In this document: positions 42,730-53,765 of the stretch, in pieces
Layout of the letters: every line of letters begins with the position of its first letter
How positions within the stretch are numbered: position 1 is the stretch's first letter
From: Patiria miniata
Taxonomy: Eukaryota; Echinodermata; Asteroidea; Valvatida; Asterinidae
Assembly (NCBI RefSeq): GCF_015706575.1
Contig: NW_024037065.1
Coordinates: 5,394,001 to 5,458,000, forward strand
Length of the DNA stretch: 64,000 bases
Direction of reading: 5' to 3'
Notes under the pieces: model-generated
Told to the model about the DNA's origin: nothing
Seen by the model: only the letters and a program-made list of their open reading frames with translations
Database searches by the model: none
Program-made: the position numbers and the translations under genes

Positions 42730-44030
42730 ATTCTGGCTTAAGGTCGTAGCCTTTCAGAAACTGGTCCTAAATCCTACTCTACGATACCTAAATTTATTAT
42801 CTGAAATAAAATGAGACTCCTTTTCAGCGATGTGACGCAGGAATAACTGAAAACTTTCCACACGAATTCAAAATATTTTTCAACCTGTTTCAATACACTG
42901 CATTTATTTTTGTTCGAATAAATACAAATGTACTTCAACTTAATTAATAGAAATTATAAATGTATGAGTGGAATCAACAATAAATTACATTTCCAAAAGT
43001 GTGAAAGCAAAATTTCAACTTGTAATTTGTATAAAATAAATGTGTAAAGGGCAGGGTTTAAAGTTATACTTTATATTGTTAAAAAACATATTTATGCTGT
43101 GTTGAATTAATAATCAATTTAATTAACAAAAATTTAAAATGTATGAGTGGAATTAATAATGAATTACATTTCAAAAAGTGTGAAAGCAAAATTTGAACTG
43201 GCTAATTTATATTAACAAAATTAAAATTAGTGTGCCTACCAAGTGTCCCCCCCCCCCTCCCCCTCAGCGCAGCCCCAGGTCCAATGTTGGGATTTGGTCA
43301 CGTTTTTCATGTTTTGTTTTTTTATTGCAAAAGTGACAATCCCCAAGTCATGCCTGTCTTTAGTAGGGCAGGCCGAAAGGGGGGGGGGGGGGGGGGAGGC
43401 AATTGATAGTCGCATTACAGTAAAACGTACAAAAAAAATGTAACACTTATCACCAACCTTTGAAGATGTTATTGTTAAGTAACTGTCAGAATTACAAAGA
43501 AAATAGTCTCCTGCAAAAAGTAAATTCAAACGAAATTCAGAAAAAAAATAATTATGAAACATTTTTTAAATTCACGCTCCAATAAATATTAACAAATTAA
43601 TTTACAAAACCACAACAGTCGATGATTATTAAAACCTTTTACAAATGTCACAATATTTTTTAAGTCGAACAATTTTAAGAAGCTGGAGCCACGCCTCACC
43701 GTTCTTAAAAGGGATGTTTTTTTAAAGTAGCACGTCAATAGTCAGATAGTTTAGGCTACAACATGGAGGAATAAGAATGAAAAGAAAATAGTAAAAAAAA
43801 AAAGTTCAGTTTATGAAAAAAATTATGGTGAAGGTGTTGAGAAATCGCTAGTTTTCAACTACAATGCTACTTTCCATATAAATAATCCAAAATGTTAAGA
43901 TATGTTATATGAACTGTAGCTGCATTCATCGTGAACACCCTGACTGGAAGCGGTTATTTAAATTTGGATTTCAAACAGTGACGAACAATGGAGGAATTAA
44001 GTATACATAATATATGGAGCGTACAGTACC
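42730..44030. other. AT-rich, with one direct repeat and poly-C/poly-G tracts
   Basis: A block with AATGTATGAGTGGAAT and AAAAGTGTGAAAGCAAAATTT is duplicated (42935-43030 and 43115-43210). C-runs (43245-43262) and a G-run (about 43380-43398) bracket 43240-43400, giving a short inverted C/G structure. No gene. Confidence 0.5.
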
Positions 44031-44039
44031 AATCAAAAT

Positions 44040-44350
44040 TATCGTCACACTACGCGAAAGGATTTACGCGTATCGCGCTACGCGTACCACGCGAAATTGT
44101 ATTATTTTTGCTAAGTTTGTAAGATCTGCTAAGCTTCAAGCTAGCATTTCATTTACGCGAAACAACCAATCTACGCGTAAGCCACGTTGCGCGATAATGT
44201 GCGAGAAACTCTGTTGCTTGATGCCCTTCATTTTACGCAAAACGGCCGATCTACGCGTAAGTCAGGTTGTGCGATATTGAGAGATTACGCGATAATGTGC
44301 GAGAAAATCTGTTGCGCGTAGCGTTTGCGAAACGTACGCGCATCGATCGC
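44040..44350. repeat. CpG-dense TACGCG repeats
   Basis: Words TACGCG/ACGCGT and GCGCGATAATGTGCGAGAAA recur. The block ACGCGAAAC-ACC-ATCTACGCGTAAG...GCGATAATGTGCGAGAAA-TCTGTTGC appears twice (about 44155-44217 and 44235-44320). CpG density is far above the surrounding AT-rich sequence. No ORF with known motif. Confidence 0.55.
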
Positions 44351-45144
44351 GTACGCCGTGGATTTTTTATTCCCGTTAATTTTTCGGTGTCCAAAGTCAA
44401 ACGAATCTTTACTTAATAACCTCTTTCCCACACACACAAATTATAATAAAAATTTGACATATATTGACGAAACCGGTAAGGTTTCTGCTGACCTGCGGTA
44501 GCCCAACATGCGTTATTTTCTGCAACCATCGCCGCCCCGTTGCATCTCCTTCTTTTCTCGATCGAATATGTTGACAATAGTAGCGGATCCAGTTTTAAGG
44601 ATGATCCTTGTTCTCTTCTGCGCTCGTTCGGAAATTGGATATTTCATTTTCTTTAAAGTATGCTACAAAAAGTCACCTGGATGAGCATATTTTTTTTGTA
44701 TCTTCGGGTTTCAGTTTCATTTTTTGGGCGCCACATCCCTCTAGTAAATGCGCAGTAAATACACAATATTTTGTAACGTCGTTTTCGAAATGTCACGTTG
44801 TACATTTAGGGCCAAAGTCAATATTTCTGGAATCCCGAGTGAAATAGTTTTACTGATTTTTCTATAGTTTTAATATCTAACGGAAATGCAAACTGCATCC
44901 AAATTCCAATTTGCAAAATATGAAAAACTTTGCCTGCACAAATTTCCCGAAAGCGGCAGCATTCCTGAGCTGCCGCTTTCACATACAAGGTTTCAAAATA
45001 GTCACGTACAAGATTTCTGGCTACGCAACCGGCAGTCCCAGGCATCACAAAGGAGCCTCCTAGCAACAGTATTTTTAAGCAACCAGGTTGGAACGTGATG
45101 GGCATGCACCCATGCACCTGTGGCTCAGATAGCCAATCACTCCA
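44351..45144. other. Noncoding, with one perfect hairpin
   Basis: GAAAGCGGCAGC at 44949-44960 and GCTGCCGCTTTC at 44969-44980 form a perfect 12-bp stem with an 8-nt loop. Nothing else is recognised; frames on both strands are unassignable. Confidence 0.5.
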
Positions 45145-46110
45145 CACAAAAAAATAAATGCTGAGTCACAAGACTCATTTAGGTGAGTCATGAATTTGTC
45201 CGTGTAGTGAGACACTTTTGGACTTAAGTGAGTCATTTGACTCACATGAAATGAGTCAAGTTACTCGGGCTTGAATAATATTTGGGTCTTTTGATTAATT
45301 TTGTGGCATTTAAATGAGTCATCATTTTGTCCGTGTGGTGACACACTGCCATGTGACAAACGAGTCCAATTTCTCAGAATGGGATACATGTGCGTCATGT
45401 GACTTGAATGTTTTTTTAGCTGAGTCCTGTGCTGAAACACCGCGATATACATAAACCATCAAATTCGAAGACAGTTTACACACAAGAGCATCAGTAACAC
45501 AAGTAAAAAAGATTTAGAGGGCATAAACCTTGTTGATCACAAAATGCCTTTGCTCACTGCGCCTAACACTAGGCCTAACACAATGTAGGCCTAGGACTAA
45601 CGTTAAACCCAGGCATACGACGGCAAAGCCACTTTCGTAATTTAGGCTTGGCTACACAGAGCAAACAGTGCTTGATATCAAGAAATTAAAAAAACTACCG
45701 TGAATCGGGTAGATTGCATTCAGTTATTAACAACACGATAGCAGCGTTTTGAACATGAAAATACCTTAAAATAGAAAGAAAAAGCAAGAGCTCTGGCTCC
45801 CACTATTACGCGACAAAAACAATGGCGGATTGGTGCAAACAACGGGTTTCCTGTGCTTGCCCGCACGGGCGCGTGGATGACTCGGTGCCAGCTTGGTACT
45901 GAGTCATAATGTCAAACCAGACTCATTTTCAAGGGACAAGTGAGTCAACAATAAACATTCTAAGTGAGTCAATGCCCTTTTGACTCGCTACGTAAATTTC
46001 AGTGAGTCTGATGCGATGCATATATGGTGTTAAATACGAGTCATATTTACTATGACTCACTACAATCGTCCAAAAGTGAGTCAAGTGACACAACAATTTG
46101 TTTGTGTGCA
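45145..46110. mobile_element. Element packed with TGAGTCA words
   Basis: Similar sequences in inverted orientation lie at the ends: CACACAAA...TGAGTCAC...GACTCA on the left and the counterpart ending TTTGTGTG on the right. Eleven exact TGASTCA heptamers fall in two clusters, 45162-45320 and 45899-46083, with further one-off variants. The middle (45460-45880) lacks them. TSD not clear; no ORF. TGAGTCA equals the AP-1 site. Confidence 0.6.
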
Positions 46111-46388
46111 GTTGCGCGTGGAAGGAAGTCATATTCATGAAAGCAGACGGTCCGTGATGAAAGCAACCAATGGCATATTTATTTGCCGGCAACCGGCTCA
46201 TTTCATTGGCTGAGATACTATCATCACTGTTTACCTTCTAAGAAACTTCCAATTACTGGCGGCAAGTTCTCAAAGGCCTTAAAGTTCGGTGGCCTACAGC
46301 TGAACCCAAATGTATATGCTTTGTAACGAACAAGAGTGCCATTGTATCAATTTGAACAATGCAGCTATAAAAATCATTCTCTGAAAAG

Positions 46389-46566
46389 GCTTTTTGGAGC
46401 CGAGATTTTATTTGGTCTTTTTTTTTTCTCAGAGACAGGGAAAAACTTTATGTGAAAAATGGGGGAAACTGAATTGAACGTTAAATTTCACCTCCGTGTT
46501 GTGTACATGCACATAGATAAACGATTAAGGGATAATATTCCAAGTCCTAATAATTCATTAAATGGG
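46389..46566. repeat. 175-bp repeat, copy 2 (pairs with 41791-41965)
   Basis: Matches 41791-41965 in the same orientation with a handful of substitutions. Confidence 0.75.
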
Positions 46567-46589
46567 CTGTTGATAATCTTATTCGTATT

Positions 46590-47640
46590 CCTTAAAATTA
46601 GGAAAAACTAAGCATCATTCGTATTAAAATTTCCCCTGGAATCTACAAAAGAATTAACTGAGAGTTCGGAACTTAATGGGCTAGGGTGTTTGACATCGTT
46701 TTACTTTAAAAAATAAATCGAGAGAACAAGACATACTAAATCGGGGCCGTATCATAAGTCCGACGCCTCATACGTCCGACGCCTCATATATTTCGGACTT
46801 ATGAGGCGTCATACATCCGACGGCTCATAAGTCCGACATTTCAGACTTATGAAGCGTCAGACGTATGAGGAATAACGTTTATATATTCCGCCTCATAGGT
46901 CCGACGCCTCATATGTCCGACGCCTCATAAGTCCGAAAAATTAAACGCTTTGTTTTTCCGTTGTCGGATTATTGAGTCCGAAAAATTAAACGCTTTGTTT
47001 TTCCGTTGTCGGATTATTGAGGCGTCGGACTTATGAGGCGTCGGACCTTTGAGGCGTCGGACTTATGGGTCTTTATTTGATTAGGGGATGCGATTTTGTC
47101 GGACTGATGAGGCGTCGGACCTATGAGGCGTCGGACTTATGAGCGGACCCCACTAAATCGTATTAAAATAACCCATATTTATTTGATGTCTCTCTATCTG
47201 AGGCTGGGACAATATAAAAGGGATTAATTCTTCGTGTATTTAAAAAATAAAACGTATGGCCTACATTATTTTTTTGAAAATGTTTTACTGTAGTATATAT
47301 TTTGGAATATATTTTGACGCAATTATTTGAGGGATGTTGTTAATCCTGATTATATTTATTTAAAAATAAGAAAAACGAGCATAATTCGTATTCAATTTCC
47401 CCTGGAATCTACAAAAGAATTATCTTAAGAGTGCAAAGTTTAACGGGCTAGGTTTTACTTTAATCATTTTGCTTTTAAAAAAAATATTTAGAGAACCAGA
47501 CGAAAATCTCCCTCTAAAGGCTTGGAAAATTAAAAAAAAATGAATGACGATTTTATTCTTCATTTATTAAAAAAAAAACACACGGCCTACATTATTTCGT
47601 GTACCGGTACATGTTCTACTCTAGAATATATTTTGGAATA
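46590..47640. repeat. About 350-bp tandem unit, interrupted by a MITE
   Basis: TTTCCCCTGGAATCTACAAA and AACGGGCTAGG-like blocks at 46590-46735 recur at 47360-47505. GGCCTACATTATTT and ATATTTTGGAATATATTT blocks occur at 47255-47315 and 47583-47645. Removing the 409-bp MITE gives a unit of roughly 350 bp repeated about twice. Confidence 0.55.
46743..47151. mobile_element. 409-bp Merlin-like MITE, 8-bp TSD
   Basis: It begins GGGGCCGTATCATAAGTCC and ends with the near reverse complement, ...GGACTTATGAGCGGACCCC. ACTAAATC flanks both sides exactly (46735-46742 and 47152-47159). Inside, GAGGCGTCGGACTTATGA or its complement occurs about a dozen times in both orientations, and a 36-bp stretch with TTAAACGCTTTGTTTTTCCG is duplicated. 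GG-G--C ends with 8-9-bp duplications fit the Merlin superfamily. A second, older copy lies at 50317-50850. Confidence 0.8.
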
Positions 47641-47644
47641 TATT

Positions 47645-48800
47645 TGACATAAAGCATAAAATGCAAGTGCTGTATTAAATGTGCCCCCTATTCCAGCCGG
47701 GAAATAGAAAAGTGTCTTATAAAAATATATTCTTGCTTTGAAAGAAATGTTGAGACAATGATTTACATAATGACTCCTCAAAAACGAAAAAGATAGCCAT
47801 GTTCTCAAAGGGATGTATTTAATGCCCGCCCGCCCTAAGACGACTTAGTGTGCCCCCATCTGGATCCGCGCGTGGACATGGGGAACAGATCATGTAACTA
47901 GGGCCAGTTCTTTTTTAATATAAACAGCATTAAACCCGAACTTTCCAAACACAGTTTTTTATATTACAAAAAGGATGTATTACGTCTTGTTAATAATTAT
48001 ATACATAGAAGTAGTAGTGAGTAGTTCAAAGTGAGGATTTCTATATGCCCCATCTCGTTGACGTTATTTCATTATGTAAGAGAACAACTCGTAGAGAGCC
48101 TTTTACTCGAATTAAGTCCCATACAATCCAGTTTTAGAACACTGGGTACGATTTCATGCAAATCTGTTTAATTATTGTCCCAATGACACTACTCGCGTCA
48201 GTCTGTGGCTCGGCTACAAGCTACAGCCTGTTGAACCCGTCTTGCACTGTTGCAGTGCGATGGAACATGGAGTCACCGTTGATAGATGTACTTGTACTGA
48301 AACCAAATAATCATCAGCACCATCGGGATTCGAGAAAACATTCCATAATCCATGTTGTCACAGCTGTACAGTGTATTATATAAATTAAGCGAGCGGGACG
48401 TATAAAGGTCCTACTGGAGCACTACTGTTCACATTTTGTTGATCTTGGTATCACAAGATAAAAACAAAATTAGTGTCTAAGGACCAAGTCCAGCATGTCA
48501 ATTACAATTAAAAAGATATGGCAGCGACGACGGCCGTTTTTGTTTTTTTTTAGACATTACACAGTTTTCATAATACATTTCAGACGCAAAATGTGTTGCT
48601 TATGTTTAACTATAGCTTGAAAGGTGGTCGTACGACGTTCAGCATTAAAAGTTGTTCCAATTATCATGCAAATGCCCATAATTATATGTTTCTACACATA
48701 ATTTTCCTTAGTTTTTCACACGATTTAGCAGATCAGAAGTTATAAGGTGAAAAGAGTGGCATGAAGAAAAGGGACTACAAGAAGACAAGCTATTGACACA
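47645..48800. other. No recognisable gene
   Basis: Short frames only; 48156-48383 (75 codons) starts with a hydrophobic stretch but has no support from splice sites or similarity. Confidence 0.4.
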
Positions 48801-48809
48801 TGGTCCTGG

Positions 48810-49905
48810 ATGGATATTGCGGGAGTTGACTTCAGTGTCTTCGGGGATCAACAAAAACAAAGCTTGTGGAAATGAGTAGCGGTACATCTTTGGCGCCCCA
48901 TCACAAAGACTGGTACGTAGTGTATACTCCGATGGGTCTTCTATACCCTAGGATGTGGCAAGGGAACAAACAACTTCAAGACAACAACTTAGTCCGGGCA
49001 TATGGTCCTGGATGAATATTGCAAGTGAAGTTGACTACAGTGACAGAGTTTGTAGAAATGCGTACATCTTTGGCACCCCACCACAAAGACTATTAGTGTA
49101 TAATCCGATGGGTCTTCTTAGCCCGACTGCGTCTGGCCGTACAGTACTATCGCAAGCTCTGTAGTACGGCCAGACGCCCGATGCTTCCACAGAGACTGAA
49201 TTTTTTTGGCCGCCGATGTAGCGATTTTGCTACATCTTTCGATCGCAATTATCTTTTCATCCATGCGATCCCCCATGCGATTTCAAAATGGCGGCTGCGC
49301 TGTAATGTATGCATTACGCGAGCGCGCTTGGGCAAGATAATGAATATGCATCATAGTTTATGACGTTTGTCGGACACTCAGCGCGGCTGGCCATACAAAC
49401 ACGAGGTCATGAACTAAATAATGCATATTCATTATCTTGCCCAAGCGCGCTCGCATAATGCATGTACAGTGCAGCGCGGCCGCCATTTTGAAATCGCATG
49501 GGGGATCGCATGGGGGACGATATTTGTGGAATCTGATGACTGAAATTCGTCTTGTGGCCAGATGGATGAAAATATTGAGACCAAAGAACGTTTCCACGAA
49601 AAGGTATGAGTTGCTCTACGACTACGAACCTTAACTTTGGACATTTGTGTCCTGGATGAAAAGATAATTGCGATCGAAAGATATAGCAAAATCGCTACAT
49701 CGGCGGCCAAAAAAATTCAGTCTCTGTGGAAGCATCGGGCGTCTGGCCGTACTACAGAGCTTGCGATAGTACTGTACGGCCAGACGCAGTCGGGCTAGGG
49801 TCTTCTATACCCTAGGATGCGCGTACATCTTAAAAAGAATACAGTTATCCCACTCTTACCACTGCCTATGGGTCTTCTATACCCTTGGCAACCAATTATT
49901 TTGCC
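48810..49905. repeat. Direct repeats with ATGGGTCTTCTATACCC, split by a foldback
   Basis: TGGTCCTGGATG-ATATTG, GTACATCTTTGGC-CCCC, CACAAAGACT and CCGATGGGTCTTCT blocks occur at 48810-48950 and 48995-49118; shorter partial copies of the last two words lie at 49798-49815 and 49868-49890. The foldback at 49121-49795 sits inside one ATGGGTCTTCTATACCC copy. Confidence 0.6.
49121..49795. mobile_element. 675-bp foldback element with TA flanks
   Basis: Inverted arms of about 240 bp start GCCCGACTGCGTCTGGCCG and include GGCCGCCGATGTAGCGATTT and GATAATGAATATGCAT blocks. The right half has an extra 150 bp (49505-49660) without partner. Each outer end is itself hairpin-like (GCGTCTGGCCGTAC...GTACGGCCAGACGC). 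TA precedes and follows it. The many open frames here are by-products of the inverted repeat. Confidence 0.75.
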
Positions 49906-50316
49906 AACAGTCCACAACTCTACTGTGCACCGCAGTACGTCTAGTTTCAAGAATCCAAGAAATGACCCTCCAAGCTTCTTCTTTGGCACCGTGACTTCAA
50001 CTATATCAGCCATCACATCATTTTCTGCTGATTGCCAAGGAGAGAGTGTCCTGTTTGGATTGGCGAATTCAATCGGTTCTTTTCAGAACCACTACAATTT
50101 CACAAAAGAGATAATGCATGTCTGTGGTTGTTGTCGTTTAATTGTATGATTTTGTTTCAGTGATATCCATTAACCCCGGAAACAACACTGTGATAATAAT
50201 AGTCATGAGCTTTTTATGCATGCATGTGAGTGTGAGCGTTGGGTATTTGGTTTAAAACGGTCTCCGATCGTATGGTTATATGTGCTTCATCTGTACTGTG
50301 GGAGAGTGTCATAAAA

Positions 50317-50850
50317 GGGGCCGTATCTTTACTTAGACGCCTCATAAGTCCAAAAATGCATAACGTCAGATTTTGGAGGTATCGGACTAAGTATACATGT
50401 ATATGTATTCCGCCTCATAGCTTTGATGCCTCAAAAGTCCGCCTCCTAAATCTGATGTCGGACATATGGACCATTGCAAAGAAAGGTTCATTTGTCCAAC
50501 AGGGAAAGAAAGAGTTTCCAGTGGTTTTGAACTCATTGGACTTGCTCTCGGACCATAACGAGCAAACCAAACTGCATGCCTGGCCCTCAGTGGATTTGAT
50601 CTCAGCAGCGGTGATCCATGGGGTGGGAGGTGTGGTGCATCCTTAATTTGATAGCGCTGACATTCTCACTTTTTCGCGATGTTTGTTTTCATAAATAATG
50701 GCTGTAAGACAAAACTGGAGGCGTCAGATCTATGATGCGTCTGACCAATGAGGCGTCGGACTTATGGGCCGTTATTTGGTTGGGGATGAGATTTTGTCGG
50801 AGTTGTAAGGCATGGGACCTATGAAGCACTGTAACATACAAGCGAACCCC
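50317..50850. mobile_element. Second Merlin-like MITE, diverged and enlarged
   Basis: It starts GGGGCCGTAT and ends GCGAACCCC; internal GACGCCTCATAAGTCC and GAGGCGTCGGACTTATGGG words match 46743-47151. Flanks TCATAAAA and TCATAATG agree at 6 of 8 positions. About 240 bp of unrelated sequence (roughly 50470-50710) sits in the middle. Confidence 0.65.
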
Positions 50851-51832
50851 TCATAATGCAGGGTCAAAGGGAATCACAAAGCATCGTCTTCGGGCATATA
50901 GAAATTCATGTCTTGGTGTATGTGACCAGAAACTTCTAGTTAGCAAGATAACTTGAGTCTCAATAATCCTAAAAGACCTAACGCTTTTGTGGTCGAAAGG
51001 TCATAATGGGTAAAATAATGGATACCTCGTCAGCATGATAACGTGAGAAATACTTTATATTTGAACTTAATAAATACCTTGGAGAGTTGATGGTTTCTGA
51101 TTGGTCGAAACTTGATCACGTGGCTGGGCAATGGTCATAATGGACCGGCTTCAAAGAACAAGCGAAAAATTGGCCCCTGAACCAGCATTGATCCAGCCCC
51201 ATGGAAGGCAATGATTGGCCAAATATACAACAGTCATACGGCAGCTTGTAACAAGACAGCACTGCACATGCACTCAACCACCTTCGCGTGAGACTGACGA
51301 GCGCGTATGCAACACAGTTGATATGGGTGCGCGCGCACGTGAGGAAGTTTTAAAACGACTGGACATCATACATACAGCAGTGCAGTAAACTGAGGATGTT
51401 TACGACGAAAGCGTAGATCAACGATTTATTTATTTTAAACACTTCGCCCAACGACATATTTACCTTTCCTAAACCAAGCATCTTTGTAATTCTGGACAAA
51501 AGGAGTGTGTGAACAAAATTTCAGCTTCCTCCATCAGGTAAACATTTGAAAACATTGTTGTAATTTGTTTCGCTACGGCAGCAGAAGTACAAACCCTGGA
51601 CGTCGTACACGTACGCAATGAAGACGTTGTCCAGCAATGTCCAGCACAGCCTGGGCCCAGCTGTAGTGTATATAACAACGCATATCGAAGAGACAGGGTA
51701 CCAGGCTAGGTTAAAATATGGCCCATGAACATGAACACAAAAAAGTTTGGAAATATCGCCGAAAGAAAGTCACAAAGTGAAGCATTTTAACTGTTTATTT
51801 TGTTAAAACGGTATTTGTTAATGGGAATAACA
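50851..51832. other. No recognisable gene
   Basis: Includes a GCGCGC-containing patch near 51300-51340 and short frames without signatures. Confidence 0.4.
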
Positions 51833-51965
51833 GTGTGAGGATCCGGTCTTCACTGCGTGATAATAACCTGGTTTGGGGGTGACCGCGGTGTTAATGGACC
51901 TCGACATCACCCCAAACCCGGTCATTATCACGCAGTTAAGACCGGCTCCTCACACTGTTATTCCC
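51833..51965. mobile_element. 133-bp foldback (hairpin) element
   Basis: GGGAATAACAGTGTGAGGA and GCGTGATAAT-ACC-GGTTTGGGG on the left are mirrored as reverse complements up to 51965. The arms are about 58 bp with few mismatches and the loop about 20 bp. The TTAAT-like flanks are inconclusive as a duplication. Confidence 0.7.
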
Positions 51966-52374
51966 TTATTTAATTGTGGTTTGTGAATTGCCCTTGGTGA
52001 GCCTATAATGCATTTGGGGCAGAAAGGTCGATGTCAAGGTCACAGTTCCTACAACACTACAAATCCTTTAAACAAAAGAGGAACACTTGAACAAGTCCTC
52101 TTCCATTTACACTAAATGTGAAGACGCTTTGAAGCGTCATTGGCATTTTGAATGTAGAACTTAGTGCAATTAGATGGATTAAATTTTGAAAGTGTGCTCT
52201 AAATGTACACTTAACACGGAAGTATAACATATGCAAACTTTTTACGTATGTACGGTAAAAAAGAAAACACGGTTGATCAAGGCTGTAGCTAATATGCACA
52301 CGCGTTGCGCTGTTAGCATAGAGCAAAAATGACGCGCTCATTTGCTGATTGTTCGTTTCGGATTTGTCCAAATA

Positions 52375-52610
52375 AACCAGGGAGCAGCAACATTGTGTGG
52401 ACATGCCCGCGTCTACACAGGGTTTCACCCTCTCTGGAAAACAGGTTTAGAGGCATTTGGGGGTTAGGTTTACGACAAAATGAAGAGAAACACTAAAAGG
52501 GAATTACAGAAATAAGATAGGGTTTAAAAAGTTTTCACAGTTTTAGTAAAATGAGTTTTACTCAACTACACGAAACAAAGGAAAGTCCACGCTAGGTATG
52601 TAGAACAAAC
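52375..52610. mobile_element. Inverted, diverged copy of the 17560-17804 MITE
   Basis: Reverse-complement matches include CTGGAAAACAGGTTTAGAGG, AAATGAAGAGAAACACTAAA and AAAGTCCACGCTAGGTATGT with few changes. The left terminus is unclear. A (TG)10 microsatellite follows at 52612-52631. Confidence 0.65.
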
Positions 52611-52631
52611 ATGTGTGTGTGTGTGTGTGTG

Positions 52632-53343
52632 CGAGTTTGTTTATGGTTTAAATCGAGGACACACTGCACAACATCATCGGTGAATCGATAAAGTAACCTT
52701 ACCTAATACTTTGTTATTCTAATACTTCGTTATCCTGCATGAACTTGGATAAACACAATTTGAAATAAATGATATTAACAAACAAATTTCCTTCATGTCA
52801 TGACACGCTTCATAAAAAGTTGTCAAAACATAGTCTGAACGTGCATGAACACACAATAAGCCCCCATTACTTTAGCAAACACAGCTTAAAGCGGCTCTAG
52901 TCACTACACACTTTGTACATGTATAAATGCCCTCAGTCATGAATTCATGAAAGAAACATGTACATGTACATATCAGAGAAAAATAAAACAAAGGAAGAAG
53001 AAACAACCTAGGTTTTATTGATAAAGCAAGGCGTTGTAAACGCTTGGGAGTGCTTACTGAGTTATCAACATTACAATGTACAAGTTTAGACCCACATGTT
53101 GAAAACTGGACATGGTATCGGAGAAAATAGTGTAGGCTACATACGTACGTACATGTAGGCCTATGTATGTACATGTATTAACTTCATCATGTATTAACTG
53201 TACATCCAGTGTGTATATGTATGATGCGCATCTACACGCGTGGAATCGCGTGGACAGGCGCGCGTATGAGATCGAGATCCGTGAATGTAAAAAAAAACAC
53301 CGCATATAAAGGCATATCCACGCGATCCCACGCGATCCCACGC
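52632..53343. other. No recognisable gene
   Basis: Contains ACATGTAC/TAGGCCTA-type words (52963, 53145) and a short CGCGATCCCA duplication near 53320-53342. No ORF with a signature. Confidence 0.4.
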
Positions 53344-53589
53344 GAGGAGACCACTGATCTCTATATAAAGACTGGATAGTGGATATGCCCAAGTGACCGA
53401 CCATTGATCTCCATATACACAGACTGGATAGGACATCGCGTACGAACGTGCGTCCGCGCGCGCGTTTTTTAAAAAGGGTAAAGAACACAATTTCGCATTC
53501 GAGTTGTGTACACTTTCGAACGGAGGATTAAAAAATGAAGTTGGGTTTTCTTCGGTTTCTTTGTCATTTTTGAAAGAATAAAAGAAACA

Positions 53590-53765
53590 AACTACCCAAT
53601 CACATCAAGGAAGCCCCAACCCTGGACGTTTTCAAAGCTAATCTTAAAACCCATCTGTTCACTGCAAATGAAATATAATGTTAGTGTTTTCCTCTGTTAA
53701 TTGTTCAGCGCATTGGGACCCCGTGAAAAATGCGCTTTATAAGAATGGTTTATTATTATTATTAT
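53590..53765 (+). mobile_element. 5'-truncated LINE 3' end with (TTA)n tail
   Basis: Absent from family X copy 1. It encodes LPNHIKEAPTLDVFKANLKT and HLFTAN before a stop, the usual end of L2/CR1 reverse-transcriptase ORFs. Then come TTGTTCAGCGCATTGGGACC, ATGCGCTTTATAAGAATGG and a TTATTATTATT tail. Only 176 bp remain. Confidence 0.75.

Noticed and set aside
44949..44980. Histone-type or terminator hairpin
   Set aside because: The stem is 12 bp with an 8-nt loop and no histone gene or transcription unit is nearby.
49181..49710. Paired frames of 60-92 codons on both strands
   Set aside because: Mirror frames of the 675-bp foldback arms.
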